From Methanomicrobiales archaeon (lineage in GTDB: Archaea > Halobacteriota > Methanomicrobia > Methanomicrobiales > Methanoculleaceae), in NCBI GenBank assembly GCA_012797575.1, contig JAAZOW010000238.1, forward strand, positions 1-24,119: 24,119 nt of DNA, in the 5' to 3' direction. Below the pieces are notes generated by a model. The model saw nothing but the letters and a program-made list of their open reading frames with translations. It was not told the origin of the DNA and made no database searches. The position numbers and the translations under genes are program-made. The number at the start of each line of letters is the position of its first letter. The stretch's first letter is position 1. Of this stretch, positions 1 through 5,613 are shown in pieces.

Positions 1-75
1 GAACGTATCGACTTCTCCCGAGCGGCCCTGGTCGAGAAGGCGCTCCAGCCAGATATTCGTATCCAGCAGATACAT
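1..75 (-). CDS. vapC: VapC-type PIN domain toxin (partial, N-terminus only)
   Basis: Only the first 25 codons are inside the window; the gene runs off the left edge. The reading starts at ATG 75-73 and gives MYLLDTNIWLERLL, the typical first strand of a PIN-domain ribonuclease, with the first catalytic Asp at residue 5 followed by T-N. Members of this family are Mg2+-dependent RNases that cleave tRNA or rRNA when freed from their antitoxin. The start lies 2 nt after the stop of the antitoxin-like gene upstream, the usual antitoxin-first order. The remaining acidic residues cannot be seen, so whether the toxin is intact is unknown. Confidence 0.7.
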   Translation of the reverse strand, partial: MYLLDTNIWLERLLDQGRSGEVDTF

Positions 76-77
76 TT

Positions 78-284
78 TCACTCGGTGCGCCACGACAGCG
101 ACTCTTTCTGCAGATCGAGAGCGGTATAAGTATCCCGGTACCGGCGGATCGCCCCAGCCCAGGTCTGTCGGAGCGGTTTAGCCCGCTTACGCTTCTGTTT
201 CTGGAGCAGATAGGCGACAAAGTCCAATGCCTCTCTCCGGTGTTCGGGGGAGAGTTCCCTCACGAGTTCTTCGATACCTGTCAT
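78..284 (-). CDS. vapB: VapB-type antitoxin (DUF2281-like)
   Basis: This encodes a small charged protein of 68 residues when begun at ATG 284. GTG 299 and ATG 293 are also in frame, but ATG 284 has a GGAG/GGGTG stretch just upstream and gives the natural start MTGIEELVREL. The segment LSPEHRREALDFVAYLL resembles the helical N-terminal part of short VapB/DUF2281 antitoxins, and the C-terminal half is basic and Trp/Arg rich, as expected for a tail that wraps the toxin. Its stop is 2 nt before the PIN toxin start, so the two form a typical vapBC pair, which probably represses its own promoter. The family assignment rests on pattern and context, not on a search. Confidence 0.68.
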   Translation of the reverse strand: MTGIEELVRELSPEHRREALDFVAYLLQKQKRKRAKPLRQTWAGAIRRYRDTYTALDLQKESLSWRTE

Positions 285-355
285 GGCACCCATCTCCACA
301 AGGATCTACGGATCTGTTGTGCTTTTCCCACCCGGAAGCGTTCTGATCCCCGATC

Positions 356-841
356 TCACTCACGCACGAAAACTTTCAGGATGGTCTCCGCCTCCTGCTT
401 CGCCATCGCATCAACGATCCTGAGGACGACACCCTCCCCCGGCTGGCCATAGAGGACCGCAGCCCCCGCCGGAGCGGCAAGGACGAGCGGTATGACAGCG
501 AGATCCTCCTCACCGTCGACAAAGATCACGCCCGGCGGGTCCCGGACCACATCGCCGATCACATCCACAAGCTCATCGGTGATCGTGCCCGGAGGGTTCC
601 TCGCCGTCACCCTTCTCGCCCGGAGGAGAGGTGAGCGATTGCAGGGCACGCGCATCGTGTAGCCGTCGATGATGGCGATATCGGGGACGATACCCGCGTC
701 AAGGAGGCTATGGGTCACCACATCGCCGACGGCGTAGATCGCCCGCCCCTCGAGGCGGGGGAGGAGCTCGCCGATATCGCGGTAGAGGGTACCGAACGGT
801 AGCTTCAAGAGATCCCGGTGTGCCTCAGGAAGTCGGAGCAT
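356..841 (-). CDS. GTP-dependent dephospho-CoA kinase (DUF359 family)
   Basis: This 161-residue protein belongs to the archaeal family once called DUF359, shown in Thermococcus to be the GTP-dependent kinase for the last step of coenzyme A synthesis (dephospho-CoA to CoA). Family features seen are a GDVVTHSLLDAG segment, PDIAIIDGYTMR, and VDGEEDLAVIP near the C-terminus. The start chosen is ATG 841-839, which shares one base with the spt4 stop (TGATG); a TTG directly before it is less likely. It is the last gene of the aIF2-gamma/rpo7/spt4 block and is probably translationally coupled. In many archaea ribosomal protein genes (S24e, S27ae) follow it; here a vapBC pair follows, 72 nt downstream. 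Confidence 0.88.
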   Translation of the reverse strand: MLRLPEAHRDLLKLPFGTLYRDIGELLPRLEGRAIYAVGDVVTHSLLDAGIVPDIAIIDGYTMRVPCNRSPLLRARRVTARNPPGTITDELVDVIGDVVRDPPGVIFVDGEEDLAVIPLVLAAPAGAAVLYGQPGEGVVLRIVDAMAKQEAETILKVFVRE

Positions 842-1041
842 CAACGGACCTTCAGAGCGTACCGTCCAGGCATGGTGATATTCATCTTCTTGGCGATATC
901 CGAGTGTTCGGGATCGATGATCACCACATACCCTGCCCAGTCTTCACTCAGGTTAGCCGTGCCGCAGATCACGCAGGCCCCCCCTTCGACGACACGATGG
1001 CACTCGCGGCAGACCCGGACAACCCTCTTGCGCACGACCAT
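841..1041 (-). CDS. spt4: Transcription elongation factor Spt4 (RpoE'')
   Basis: This 66-residue zinc-ribbon protein binds the NGN domain of Spt5 and increases RNA polymerase processivity. The zinc ligands are visible as C11-x2-C14 and C23-x2-C26, and the SEDWAGYVVIIDPEHSDIA part is typical of archaeal Spt4 (RpoE2). Length matches the family. Its ATG (1041-1039) overlaps the rpo7 TAA by one base and its TGA overlaps the next ATG by one base, so all three genes are likely translated from one message. The pairing of rpo7 and spt4 is one of the most conserved in archaea. Confidence 0.93.
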   Translation of the reverse strand: MVVRKRVVRVCRECHRVVEGGACVICGTANLSEDWAGYVVIIDPEHSDIAKKMNITMPGRYALKVR

Positions 1042-1604
1042 TACGCCGCTCCCCTCTCCTCTTCGAACTCTTCCTCCAGCCAGACCATGGTCCCGAGCCC
1101 CGACTGCCTCATGGTAAGGCCGATCTTGCTCTCCCGGGGCTCGCGCTCGTTGAGCGAGAGCGCAACGACCCGGGCCCTGATACCATCACCCACGGCGATG
1201 TACCGCTTTGAGTCCTGACAGATCAGTCTGCCGTTCTTCTCATCGTAGTTGATATATTCATCTGATATCTGGCTCACATGGAGCATGGCATCGATCGGGC
1301 CGAGGCTGACGAACGCGCCGAAACTCGTCGTCTCCACCACCTCACCCTCGATCACCTCCTGGAGCGCCAGGCGGAGCACAACCGCCTCGAACCTGACATC
1401 GTAGTAGACAGCACCATCGCCCGGGATCAGCTCCCCCTCCCCGATGTTGAGAATCTTCGTGACCGCGATGAAGATACCGATCTCCTTGGCTATGCTCCCC
1501 TCCAGCTGCTCCTGCAGTACACTGAGGATGACCGCATCAAGAGCCTCTCCGAGGCGGTGGGGTGGAACCCGCACCTTGTCCTCCAGTGTCATCGTATAGT
1601 ACAT
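1041..1604 (-). CDS. rpoE1: DNA-directed RNA polymerase subunit Rpo7 (RpoE')
   Basis: This is a 187-residue counterpart of eukaryotic RPB7. With Rpo4 it forms the stalk of the archaeal RNA polymerase, which helps open-complex formation and binds the emerging RNA. The N-terminal tip domain starts MYYTMTLEDKVRVPP, and an S1 RNA-binding domain follows from about residue 80 (GEVVETTSFGAFVSLGPIDAMLH). The start at ATG 1604 has a GGTAGGG ribosome-binding stretch just upstream and lies 8 nt after the stop of the PIN gene. Length and order fit the family well. Confidence 0.95.
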   Translation of the reverse strand: MYYTMTLEDKVRVPPHRLGEALDAVILSVLQEQLEGSIAKEIGIFIAVTKILNIGEGELIPGDGAVYYDVRFEAVVLRLALQEVIEGEVVETTSFGAFVSLGPIDAMLHVSQISDEYINYDEKNGRLICQDSKRYIAVGDGIRARVVALSLNEREPRESKIGLTMRQSGLGTMVWLEEEFEEERGAA

Positions 1605-1612
1605 TTGTTTCC

Positions 1613-1993
1613 CTACCCCCTCACCAGATCCAGTGTCTTTCGTCTCCGCATTGAAACGACATCAACTCCCTCCCGGAGGAGGGCTTTCCGGAGTTCCCGG
1701 TCATTTGTCACCACAACACATCCTTCCTGCCGGGCGTACTCGAGTATCCTTTCGTCCACACTCTCCGCACTGCTCCCGCTCGGCACAATCGTCGATCGTC
1801 GGGCCAGCGCCAGGCCCACACGGGCGGCGGCAGCATCCCGGCCACGGCCCCGGGCGAGTCCGGTGAGCTCGTCGACCACCTCCTCAAGGGTGATCGGTTC
1901 AAAGTCTCCGAAGATGCCCAGGAGTTCGGTATACAGGTCAATACCGAACTGGGCTGGTATGAGGAGAGCGTTGGTATCAAGAAGAACCCTCAC
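1613..1993 (-). CDS. Fcf1/Utp24-like PIN domain protein (putative rRNA-processing nuclease)
   Basis: This 126-residue PIN-domain protein belongs by sequence and position to the archaeal Fcf1-like group that sits next to aIF2-gamma. An open frame extends back to ATG 2026, but GTG 1993-1991 is preferred because it makes a GTGA overlap with the aIF2-gamma stop and puts the conserved VRVLLDTNALL at the very N-terminus. Catalytic acidic residues seen are D6, the Glu-Glu-Asp-Glu region of LEEVVDEL, the Asp of ESVDERIL, and the Asp of VVVTNDREL. Eukaryotic Fcf1/Utp24 cuts pre-18S rRNA; the archaeal role is inferred. No antitoxin partner is adjacent, which argues against a plain VapC toxin. Confidence 0.85.
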   Translation of the reverse strand: MRVLLDTNALLIPAQFGIDLYTELLGIFGDFEPITLEEVVDELTGLARGRGRDAAAARVGLALARRSTIVPSGSSAESVDERILEYARQEGCVVVTNDRELRKALLREGVDVVSMRRRKTLDLVRG

Positions 1994-3225
1994 TCGACCA
2001 GAACGCCCATACCGATCAGCCGCCATCTCCCGCCGACCTGTCTGCTGATGGCAATCCGGGCGCCTGTCTCCGCACAGACCGCTCGTTTCAGCTGAACCTC
2101 CACCTGGTTCTTCCTCGCGTTTGTGACCACGCCGACGGTGACGGCGGTGCCGACCGAGAGCATCAACGGCTCCTTATGCTTGAGCGGCTCGATGGCCTGT
2201 TCGCTGTCCGCGCCGACCACCCGGTCCATGAGCGTGACATCGAACTTCATCCGATCCCAGACCGGCGGCAATTTCCCGACACGCCCGACCACCTGGCCGG
2301 CGAGGGCATCGCTCTTCGTCAATGCCGGATCGAGCTTCGTCGCGATGCCGAGAAGGCCGCCGGGTGCCGCCTCGGTCACCTTGATCTTGCCGGCGTTGAT
2401 CGAGGTTATCTTCGTCTCGATCGGCTCCCACTTCACCCGGTTCTCTATCTGGACCTGTCGGCCGGGCCGGATCTCGATCTCATCCCCCTCCCGGAGGACG
2501 CCACGGATGAGCGACCCCCCGATGACGCCCCCTTTCACCTCCCGCCAGCTGCAGCCGGGCCTGTTGATATCAAATGAACGCGCGACGAGCAGCATCGGAT
2601 CGATATCCGGGTCGCGGGCAGGCTCAGGGATGACCGCATCAAGGGTCTGGATCAGGGCACCGATGTTGACACCCCTCTGTGCCGATACAGGGATGATAGG
2701 CGCCTCCTCGGCTATAGTGCCCTTGATGAATTTCTTTATCTGTTTATAGTGTTCCAACGCCTCCGCCTGGGTGACCACATCGATCTTGTTCTGGGCGATG
2801 ACGATCCGCTTGATGCCGATCAGCTCAAGCGCCATCAGGTGTTCCTTGGTCTGAGGCTGAGGACAGGTCTCGTTTGCCGCGATGACGAGCATCGCGCCAT
2901 CCATCAGCGCTGAGCCGGAGAGCATCGTCGCCATCAGCGTCTCGTGGCCCGGGGCATCGACGAATGAGACTGTCCGGAACGGGACCGCGCGGCCCCCGCA
3001 GGCCGGACATTCATCCCGGGAAGTGTATGCCTCAGCCCCCTCACACTTCTCGCACTTATAAAAGGTCGTATCCGCGTAGCCGAGCCTGATGGAGATGCCG
3101 CGCTTGATCTCCTCGCTGTGCCTGTCCGTCCAGGTCCCTGTCAGCGCGTTGACCAGGGTGGTCTTGCCGTGATCGACATGACCCACGAGCCCAATATTGA
3201 CGCCGGGAATGAGTGCATCTCGCAA
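1990..3225 (-). CDS. eif2g: Translation initiation factor 2 subunit gamma (aIF2-gamma)
   Basis: This 411-residue GTPase is the core subunit of archaeal initiation factor 2, which delivers initiator Met-tRNA to the small ribosomal subunit. Visible motifs are G1 GHVDHGKTTL (residues 15-24), a zinc knuckle with C58, C61, C73 and C76, G3 DAPGHE (90-95), and G4 NKID. Domains II and III follow (from about residue 210), including the RSFDINRPG strand. The start is TTG 3225-3223, giving MRDALIPGVNIG; an ATG at 3218 is out of frame. An AAGGAGG site (3243-3237) lies 11 nt upstream. It is the first gene of the block and overlaps the PIN gene by 4 nt. Confidence 0.96.
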   Translation of the reverse strand: MRDALIPGVNIGLVGHVDHGKTTLVNALTGTWTDRHSEEIKRGISIRLGYADTTFYKCEKCEGAEAYTSRDECPACGGRAVPFRTVSFVDAPGHETLMATMLSGSALMDGAMLVIAANETCPQPQTKEHLMALELIGIKRIVIAQNKIDVVTQAEALEHYKQIKKFIKGTIAEEAPIIPVSAQRGVNIGALIQTLDAVIPEPARDPDIDPMLLVARSFDINRPGCSWREVKGGVIGGSLIRGVLREGDEIEIRPGRQVQIENRVKWEPIETKITSINAGKIKVTEAAPGGLLGIATKLDPALTKSDALAGQVVGRVGKLPPVWDRMKFDVTLMDRVVGADSEQAIEPLKHKEPLMLSVGTAVTVGVVTNARKNQVEVQLKRAVCAETGARIAISRQVGGRWRLIGMGVLVE

Positions 3226-3236
3226 AAGTTTTCAAA

Positions 3237-3243
3237 CCTCCTT
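3237..3243 (-). promoter_or_regulatory. Shine-Dalgarno site of aIF2-gamma
   Basis: The minus strand reads AAGGAGG here, 11 nt before the TTG start of aIF2-gamma. It is a near-perfect complement of the 16S rRNA 3' end and supports use of the rare TTG codon. Confidence 0.6.
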
Positions 3244-3245
3244 AT

Positions 3246-3255
3246 CCAATATATA
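3246..3255 (-). promoter_or_regulatory. Possible TATA box of the aIF2-gamma block
   Basis: The minus strand reads TATATATTGG. A second candidate, CGTATAAGTA, lies near 3262-3272. Archaeal transcripts start about 25 nt after the TATA element. The first candidate would therefore start the RNA almost at the TTG codon, leaving out the ribosome-binding site, and the second would start it inside that site. Which one is used, if either, is uncertain. Confidence 0.3.
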
Positions 3256-3621
3256 GTGACACTACTTATACGTGATCAGTAGGGATTAGTTTTCCGTTCT
3301 CTACCGATGTCCTGTGGTATCCATACACGACTCACCGGGGCATGGATCGTTATTAAGCCGTATGCTCAAGCGTGAGCGAGTGCTGAGCCGGTTTCACACG
3401 ATAGGGGCACCTGAAAGACCCCTGGGCCACGCATCCCATCCGGTGCGAACGGCTTGGATGAACGTCACTTCTCCAACCCCGAACAGGAAAGCAGTCGCGA
3501 CAGCCGCCTGGAAGCGACGCTGGGCCTGAAGCAGAGGCTTGAATGGGGCTTCGATATCCTGGAATCGGTATACCCATCTGGCATGCCCCGTGCGACATAC
3601 GGAGTGTGAAGCATGCTCCCG

Positions 3622-3643
3622 GGTATGAGCGAAAACTTATACC
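3622..3643 (+). promoter_or_regulatory. nikR promoter with possible autoregulatory inverted repeat
   Basis: An AAAACTTATA element (3632-3641) lies about 30 nt before the nikR ATG, the right distance for an archaeal TATA box giving a leaderless or nearly leaderless message; no ribosome-binding site is seen. The arms GGTAT (3622-3626) and ATACC (3639-3643) form an inverted repeat that spans this element. The layout would let a bound regulator block TBP, but the arms are short and the operator role is inference. Confidence 0.4.
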
Positions 3644-3671
3644 TTATCAGCACAAACATAACTGATCAAGT

Positions 3672-4094
3672 ATGTCAGGCGATACCGAACTTTCACGTAT
3701 CGGGATCTCTCTACCCAAAAACCTTCTCGACAAGTTCGATGAGATCCTGAAACTCCGGGGATATTCCTCCCGCTCTGAGGGAATACGGGATTCGATACGG
3801 AGCTACTTCACGTACTACCAGTGGATATCAGACGTCAAAGGGGAGCGGCAGGGAGTCATCACCATGGTCTATGAGCACAACCAACGTGGTCTGCTCGAGA
3901 CCCTCACCGAGATCCAGCACGCGTATGCCCATATCATCCAGGCATCCCTTCACTCACACATCACCCACGATAGATGCCTTGAGGTGATCCTGCTCCGTGG
4001 GGACGGGTCGGTGCTGAAGGATATTACGGAGCGACTGATGTCGCAAAAAGGCGTCGAGGCGGTGAAGCTCACCACCATACCGATAGAGGTCTAA
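3672..4094 (+). CDS. nikR: Nickel-responsive transcriptional regulator NikR
   Basis: This 140-residue protein has a ribbon-helix-helix DNA-binding domain (about residues 5-48, LSRIGISLPKNLLDKFDEIL) followed by a C-terminal ACT-like metal-binding domain. The square-planar nickel ligands of E. coli NikR (H76, H87, H89, C95) have exact spacing matches here: H83, H94, H96 and C102. Length equals the family norm. NikR binds DNA when nickel is plentiful and usually represses nickel uptake genes. Methanogens need much nickel for coenzyme F430, hydrogenases and CO dehydrogenase. No nickel transporter is adjacent, so its targets lie elsewhere or include its own promoter. Its TAA overlaps the stop of the convergent DUF2098 gene by 4 nt. 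Confidence 0.95.
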   Translation: MSGDTELSRIGISLPKNLLDKFDEILKLRGYSSRSEGIRDSIRSYFTYYQWISDVKGERQGVITMVYEHNQRGLLETLTEIQHAYAHIIQASLHSHITHDRCLEVILLRGDGSVLKDITERLMSQKGVEAVKLTTIPIEV

Positions 4095-4384
4095 CCGCCG
4101 CCTTCGCAGGTCTGGTCGAGATCTTTTTCCCACACATCTTCCAGCTGCCGCTGGAACTCCATCGTCTCCTCGAGGTACTCCTCGATGCTACGCTCCCTTT
4201 TCTCTTCTTTTTCGGTGGTCACGTGGTCGACGGTGACGAGTTCGTCCACCCGGTAGTACAGGCCGGTGCTGTCGAGCTCGGCATACTGTCGACCATCGAT
4301 CTCCTCGACCCGAAGGATCTTTCCGGTCGTGCCGGTGCGGGGGTACCGGGCAATTGCGCCCACCGCTACGTCATCCGTGATCAT
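4091..4384 (-). CDS. DUF2098 family protein
   Basis: This 97-residue protein resembles DUF2098, a small family found largely in methanogens and without an established function. The N-terminal two thirds look like a small beta-barrel (VAVGAIARYPRTGTTGKILRVEE, then AELDSTGLYYRVDELVTVD), and the C-terminal 40 residues are highly charged and probably helical (EKEEKRERSIEEYLEETMEF). The start is ATG 4384, with no ribosome-binding site at a normal distance, so the message may be leaderless. It is divergent from ycaO across 56 nt and convergent with nikR, with the two stop codons interleaved in CTAA. The context suggests, but does not prove, a link to methanogenesis. Confidence 0.75.
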   Translation of the reverse strand: MITDDVAVGAIARYPRTGTTGKILRVEEIDGRQYAELDSTGLYYRVDELVTVDHVTTEKEEKRERSIEEYLEETMEFQRQLEDVWEKDLDQTCEGGG

Positions 4385-4402
4385 ACAGCTGATAGATGCA
4401 CC

Positions 4403-4417
4403 TGTTATACTATTAAG
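4403..4417. promoter_or_regulatory. Shared divergent promoter of the DUF2098 gene and ycaO
   Basis: The AT-rich segment GTTATACTATTAAGG sits almost midway between the two divergent start codons (4384 and 4441), about 25 nt from each. That is the usual distance from an archaeal TATA box to the transcription start, so one element or two overlapping elements could serve two leaderless messages. A GGAGGTGAT stretch on the minus strand (4421-4429) is too far from the DUF2098 start to act as its ribosome-binding site. Confidence 0.4.
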
Positions 4418-4440
4418 GTATCACCTCCAAGGGATACTGG

Positions 4441-5613
4441 ATGGCAATCACGATTCGTCCGGTGAAGAAACAGTACTTTGACGGGACGCACCGCTATCGA
4501 TCTCCCGGGGAGACCCATGCCGCCATTGAGCCGCTGATGGCAGAGATCGGTGTCTCTGAGATCACCGATCTCACCCCACTGGATCGTATCGGGATCCCGG
4601 TCTTCTCGGCGGTCCGCCCGGGAGCAGCCCGGGGGGCTGTCCGCGTCCACGCAGGCAAGGGAAAAGAGCCGCTCCATGCCCGGGTCTCGGCGATGATGGA
4701 GGCGCTCGAGCGCTACTGCGCCGAGTACCGGGGGGATCAGATGGAGTATGCGACCTACGAGGAGATCGGTCCGGGGCGGGCCGTACACCCGGAGGATCTG
4801 ATCATCCCCCGGAGGCTTGAGCAGGGGGAGAAGATCCACTGGACGCCGGCATGGGATATCCTGAACGATGCGGAAGCCTATGTTCCGAGCAACGCCGTCT
4901 TCCATCCCTACGACTCGCTCGGCATGGCCATACCACTCTTCCGGAGCGACTCAAACGGGCTCGCGTCGGGAAACGTCATGGAAGAGGCGATCCTGCACGC
5001 CCTGCTTGAGGTCATCGAGCGGGATGCCCTCAGCATAGCCGACCAGAGGCGCAACCTCGGTCGCCGTCTCACCATCGAGAACGACTGCGCCGCCCGGGAG
5101 GTCCTGGACCGGTTCGAGGATGCCGGGATCGATCTCCATCTCTGGCTGCTCGATGGAAAGACCGGTATCCCCACCGTCGCGGCCGCTGCGGATGATACCG
5201 TCACAAAAGATCCGGCGCTGATCGTCATCGGCTCAGGGGCGCATACCTCCCCTGAGATCGCTGCGCTCCGTGCCCTGACCGAGGTCGCCCAGAGCCGTGG
5301 GAGCTACCTCCAGGGCGGCCGCACCGATCCCCGGCGGGAGATGATCATCAGGAAGGTAGGGTATGAGCGGTTGAAGCGGATCAACAGGATGTGGTTTGCG
5401 GACGCGGAGACCATAGATATAAAGGATGTCCCGGATACGAGCACCGACCGATTCGACCTCGATATCGAACGGGTGCTCCAGGAGATCAGTCCCCACACCG
5501 ACCGGGTCTGCGTCTGCGATCTCTCAAGGACCCCGGTCTCCGTGGTGCGGGTCGTCGTCCCCGGGTTTGAGGTCTCCTACATGGACCCGGATCGGCGGCG
5601 TCCCGTCCAGTGA
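4441..5613 (+). CDS. ycaO: YcaO-domain protein, methanogenesis marker 1 (McrA thioglycine formation)
   Basis: This 390-residue YcaO protein matches the methanogen group known as methanogenesis marker protein 1. In Methanosarcina the YcaO protein, with TfuA, is needed to convert a glycine in the alpha subunit of methyl-coenzyme M reductase to thioglycine, using ATP to activate the peptide bond. ATP/Mg-binding segments seen are residues 72-95 (GKGKEPLHARVSAMMEALER) and 173-196 (GLASGNVMEEAILHALLEVI). The C-terminus is Pro-rich (RRRPVQ), a common feature of YcaO enzymes. No tfuA gene is in the window. The last 90 nt overlap the helicase gene on the other strand, yet the C-terminal VVVPGFEVSYMDPDR matches what the family shows. 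Confidence 0.9.
   Translation: MAITIRPVKKQYFDGTHRYRSPGETHAAIEPLMAEIGVSEITDLTPLDRIGIPVFSAVRPGAARGAVRVHAGKGKEPLHARVSAMMEALERYCAEYRGDQMEYATYEEIGPGRAVHPEDLIIPRRLEQGEKIHWTPAWDILNDAEAYVPSNAVFHPYDSLGMAIPLFRSDSNGLASGNVMEEAILHALLEVIERDALSIADQRRNLGRRLTIENDCAAREVLDRFEDAGIDLHLWLLDGKTGIPTVAAAADDTVTKDPALIVIGSGAHTSPEIAALRALTEVAQSRGSYLQGGRTDPRREMIIRKVGYERLKRINRMWFADAETIDIKDVPDTSTDRFDLDIERVLQEISPHTDRVCVCDLSRTPVSVVRVVVPGFEVSYMDPDRRRPVQ

Larger units (their letters stand above)
3226..3671. other. 446-nt intergenic region with inverted repeats, no convincing gene
   Basis: Divergent promoters for aIF2-gamma (minus) and nikR (plus) occupy the two ends. The middle, about 3300-3620, has only short open frames without recognisable products. 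It holds many complementary segments: a 9-bp pair 3336-3344/3582-3590 (CGGGGCATG), a 7-bp pair 3358-3364/3596-3602 (CCGTATG) that crosses the first, and local hairpins at 3364-3377 (GCTCA, AGCG loop) and 3403-3423 (AGGGG/CCCCT). I looked for marks of SRP RNA, RNase P RNA, 5S rRNA and tRNA on both strands and found none that hold. It may encode a structured RNA of unknown kind or be decayed sequence. Confidence 0.4.

Noticed and set aside
3353..3598. 81-codon minus-strand open frame in the intergenic region
   Set aside because: No ribosome-binding site, no family resemblance, and a Cys/Pro/Ser/Arg-rich product typical of chance frames in GC-rich DNA.
3300..3640. SRP RNA, RNase P RNA, 5S rRNA or tRNA gene
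   Set aside because: Fragments such as CAGGAAAGCAG, ACGGCTTAATAA (minus) and CATCCCATCC loosely recall these RNAs, but the required conserved cores and nested helices are absent on both strands.
4421..4429. Strong GGAGGTGAT ribosome-binding site on the minus strand
   Set aside because: It lies nearly 40 nt from the DUF2098 ATG, and a stop follows it in that frame, so no gene start can use it.
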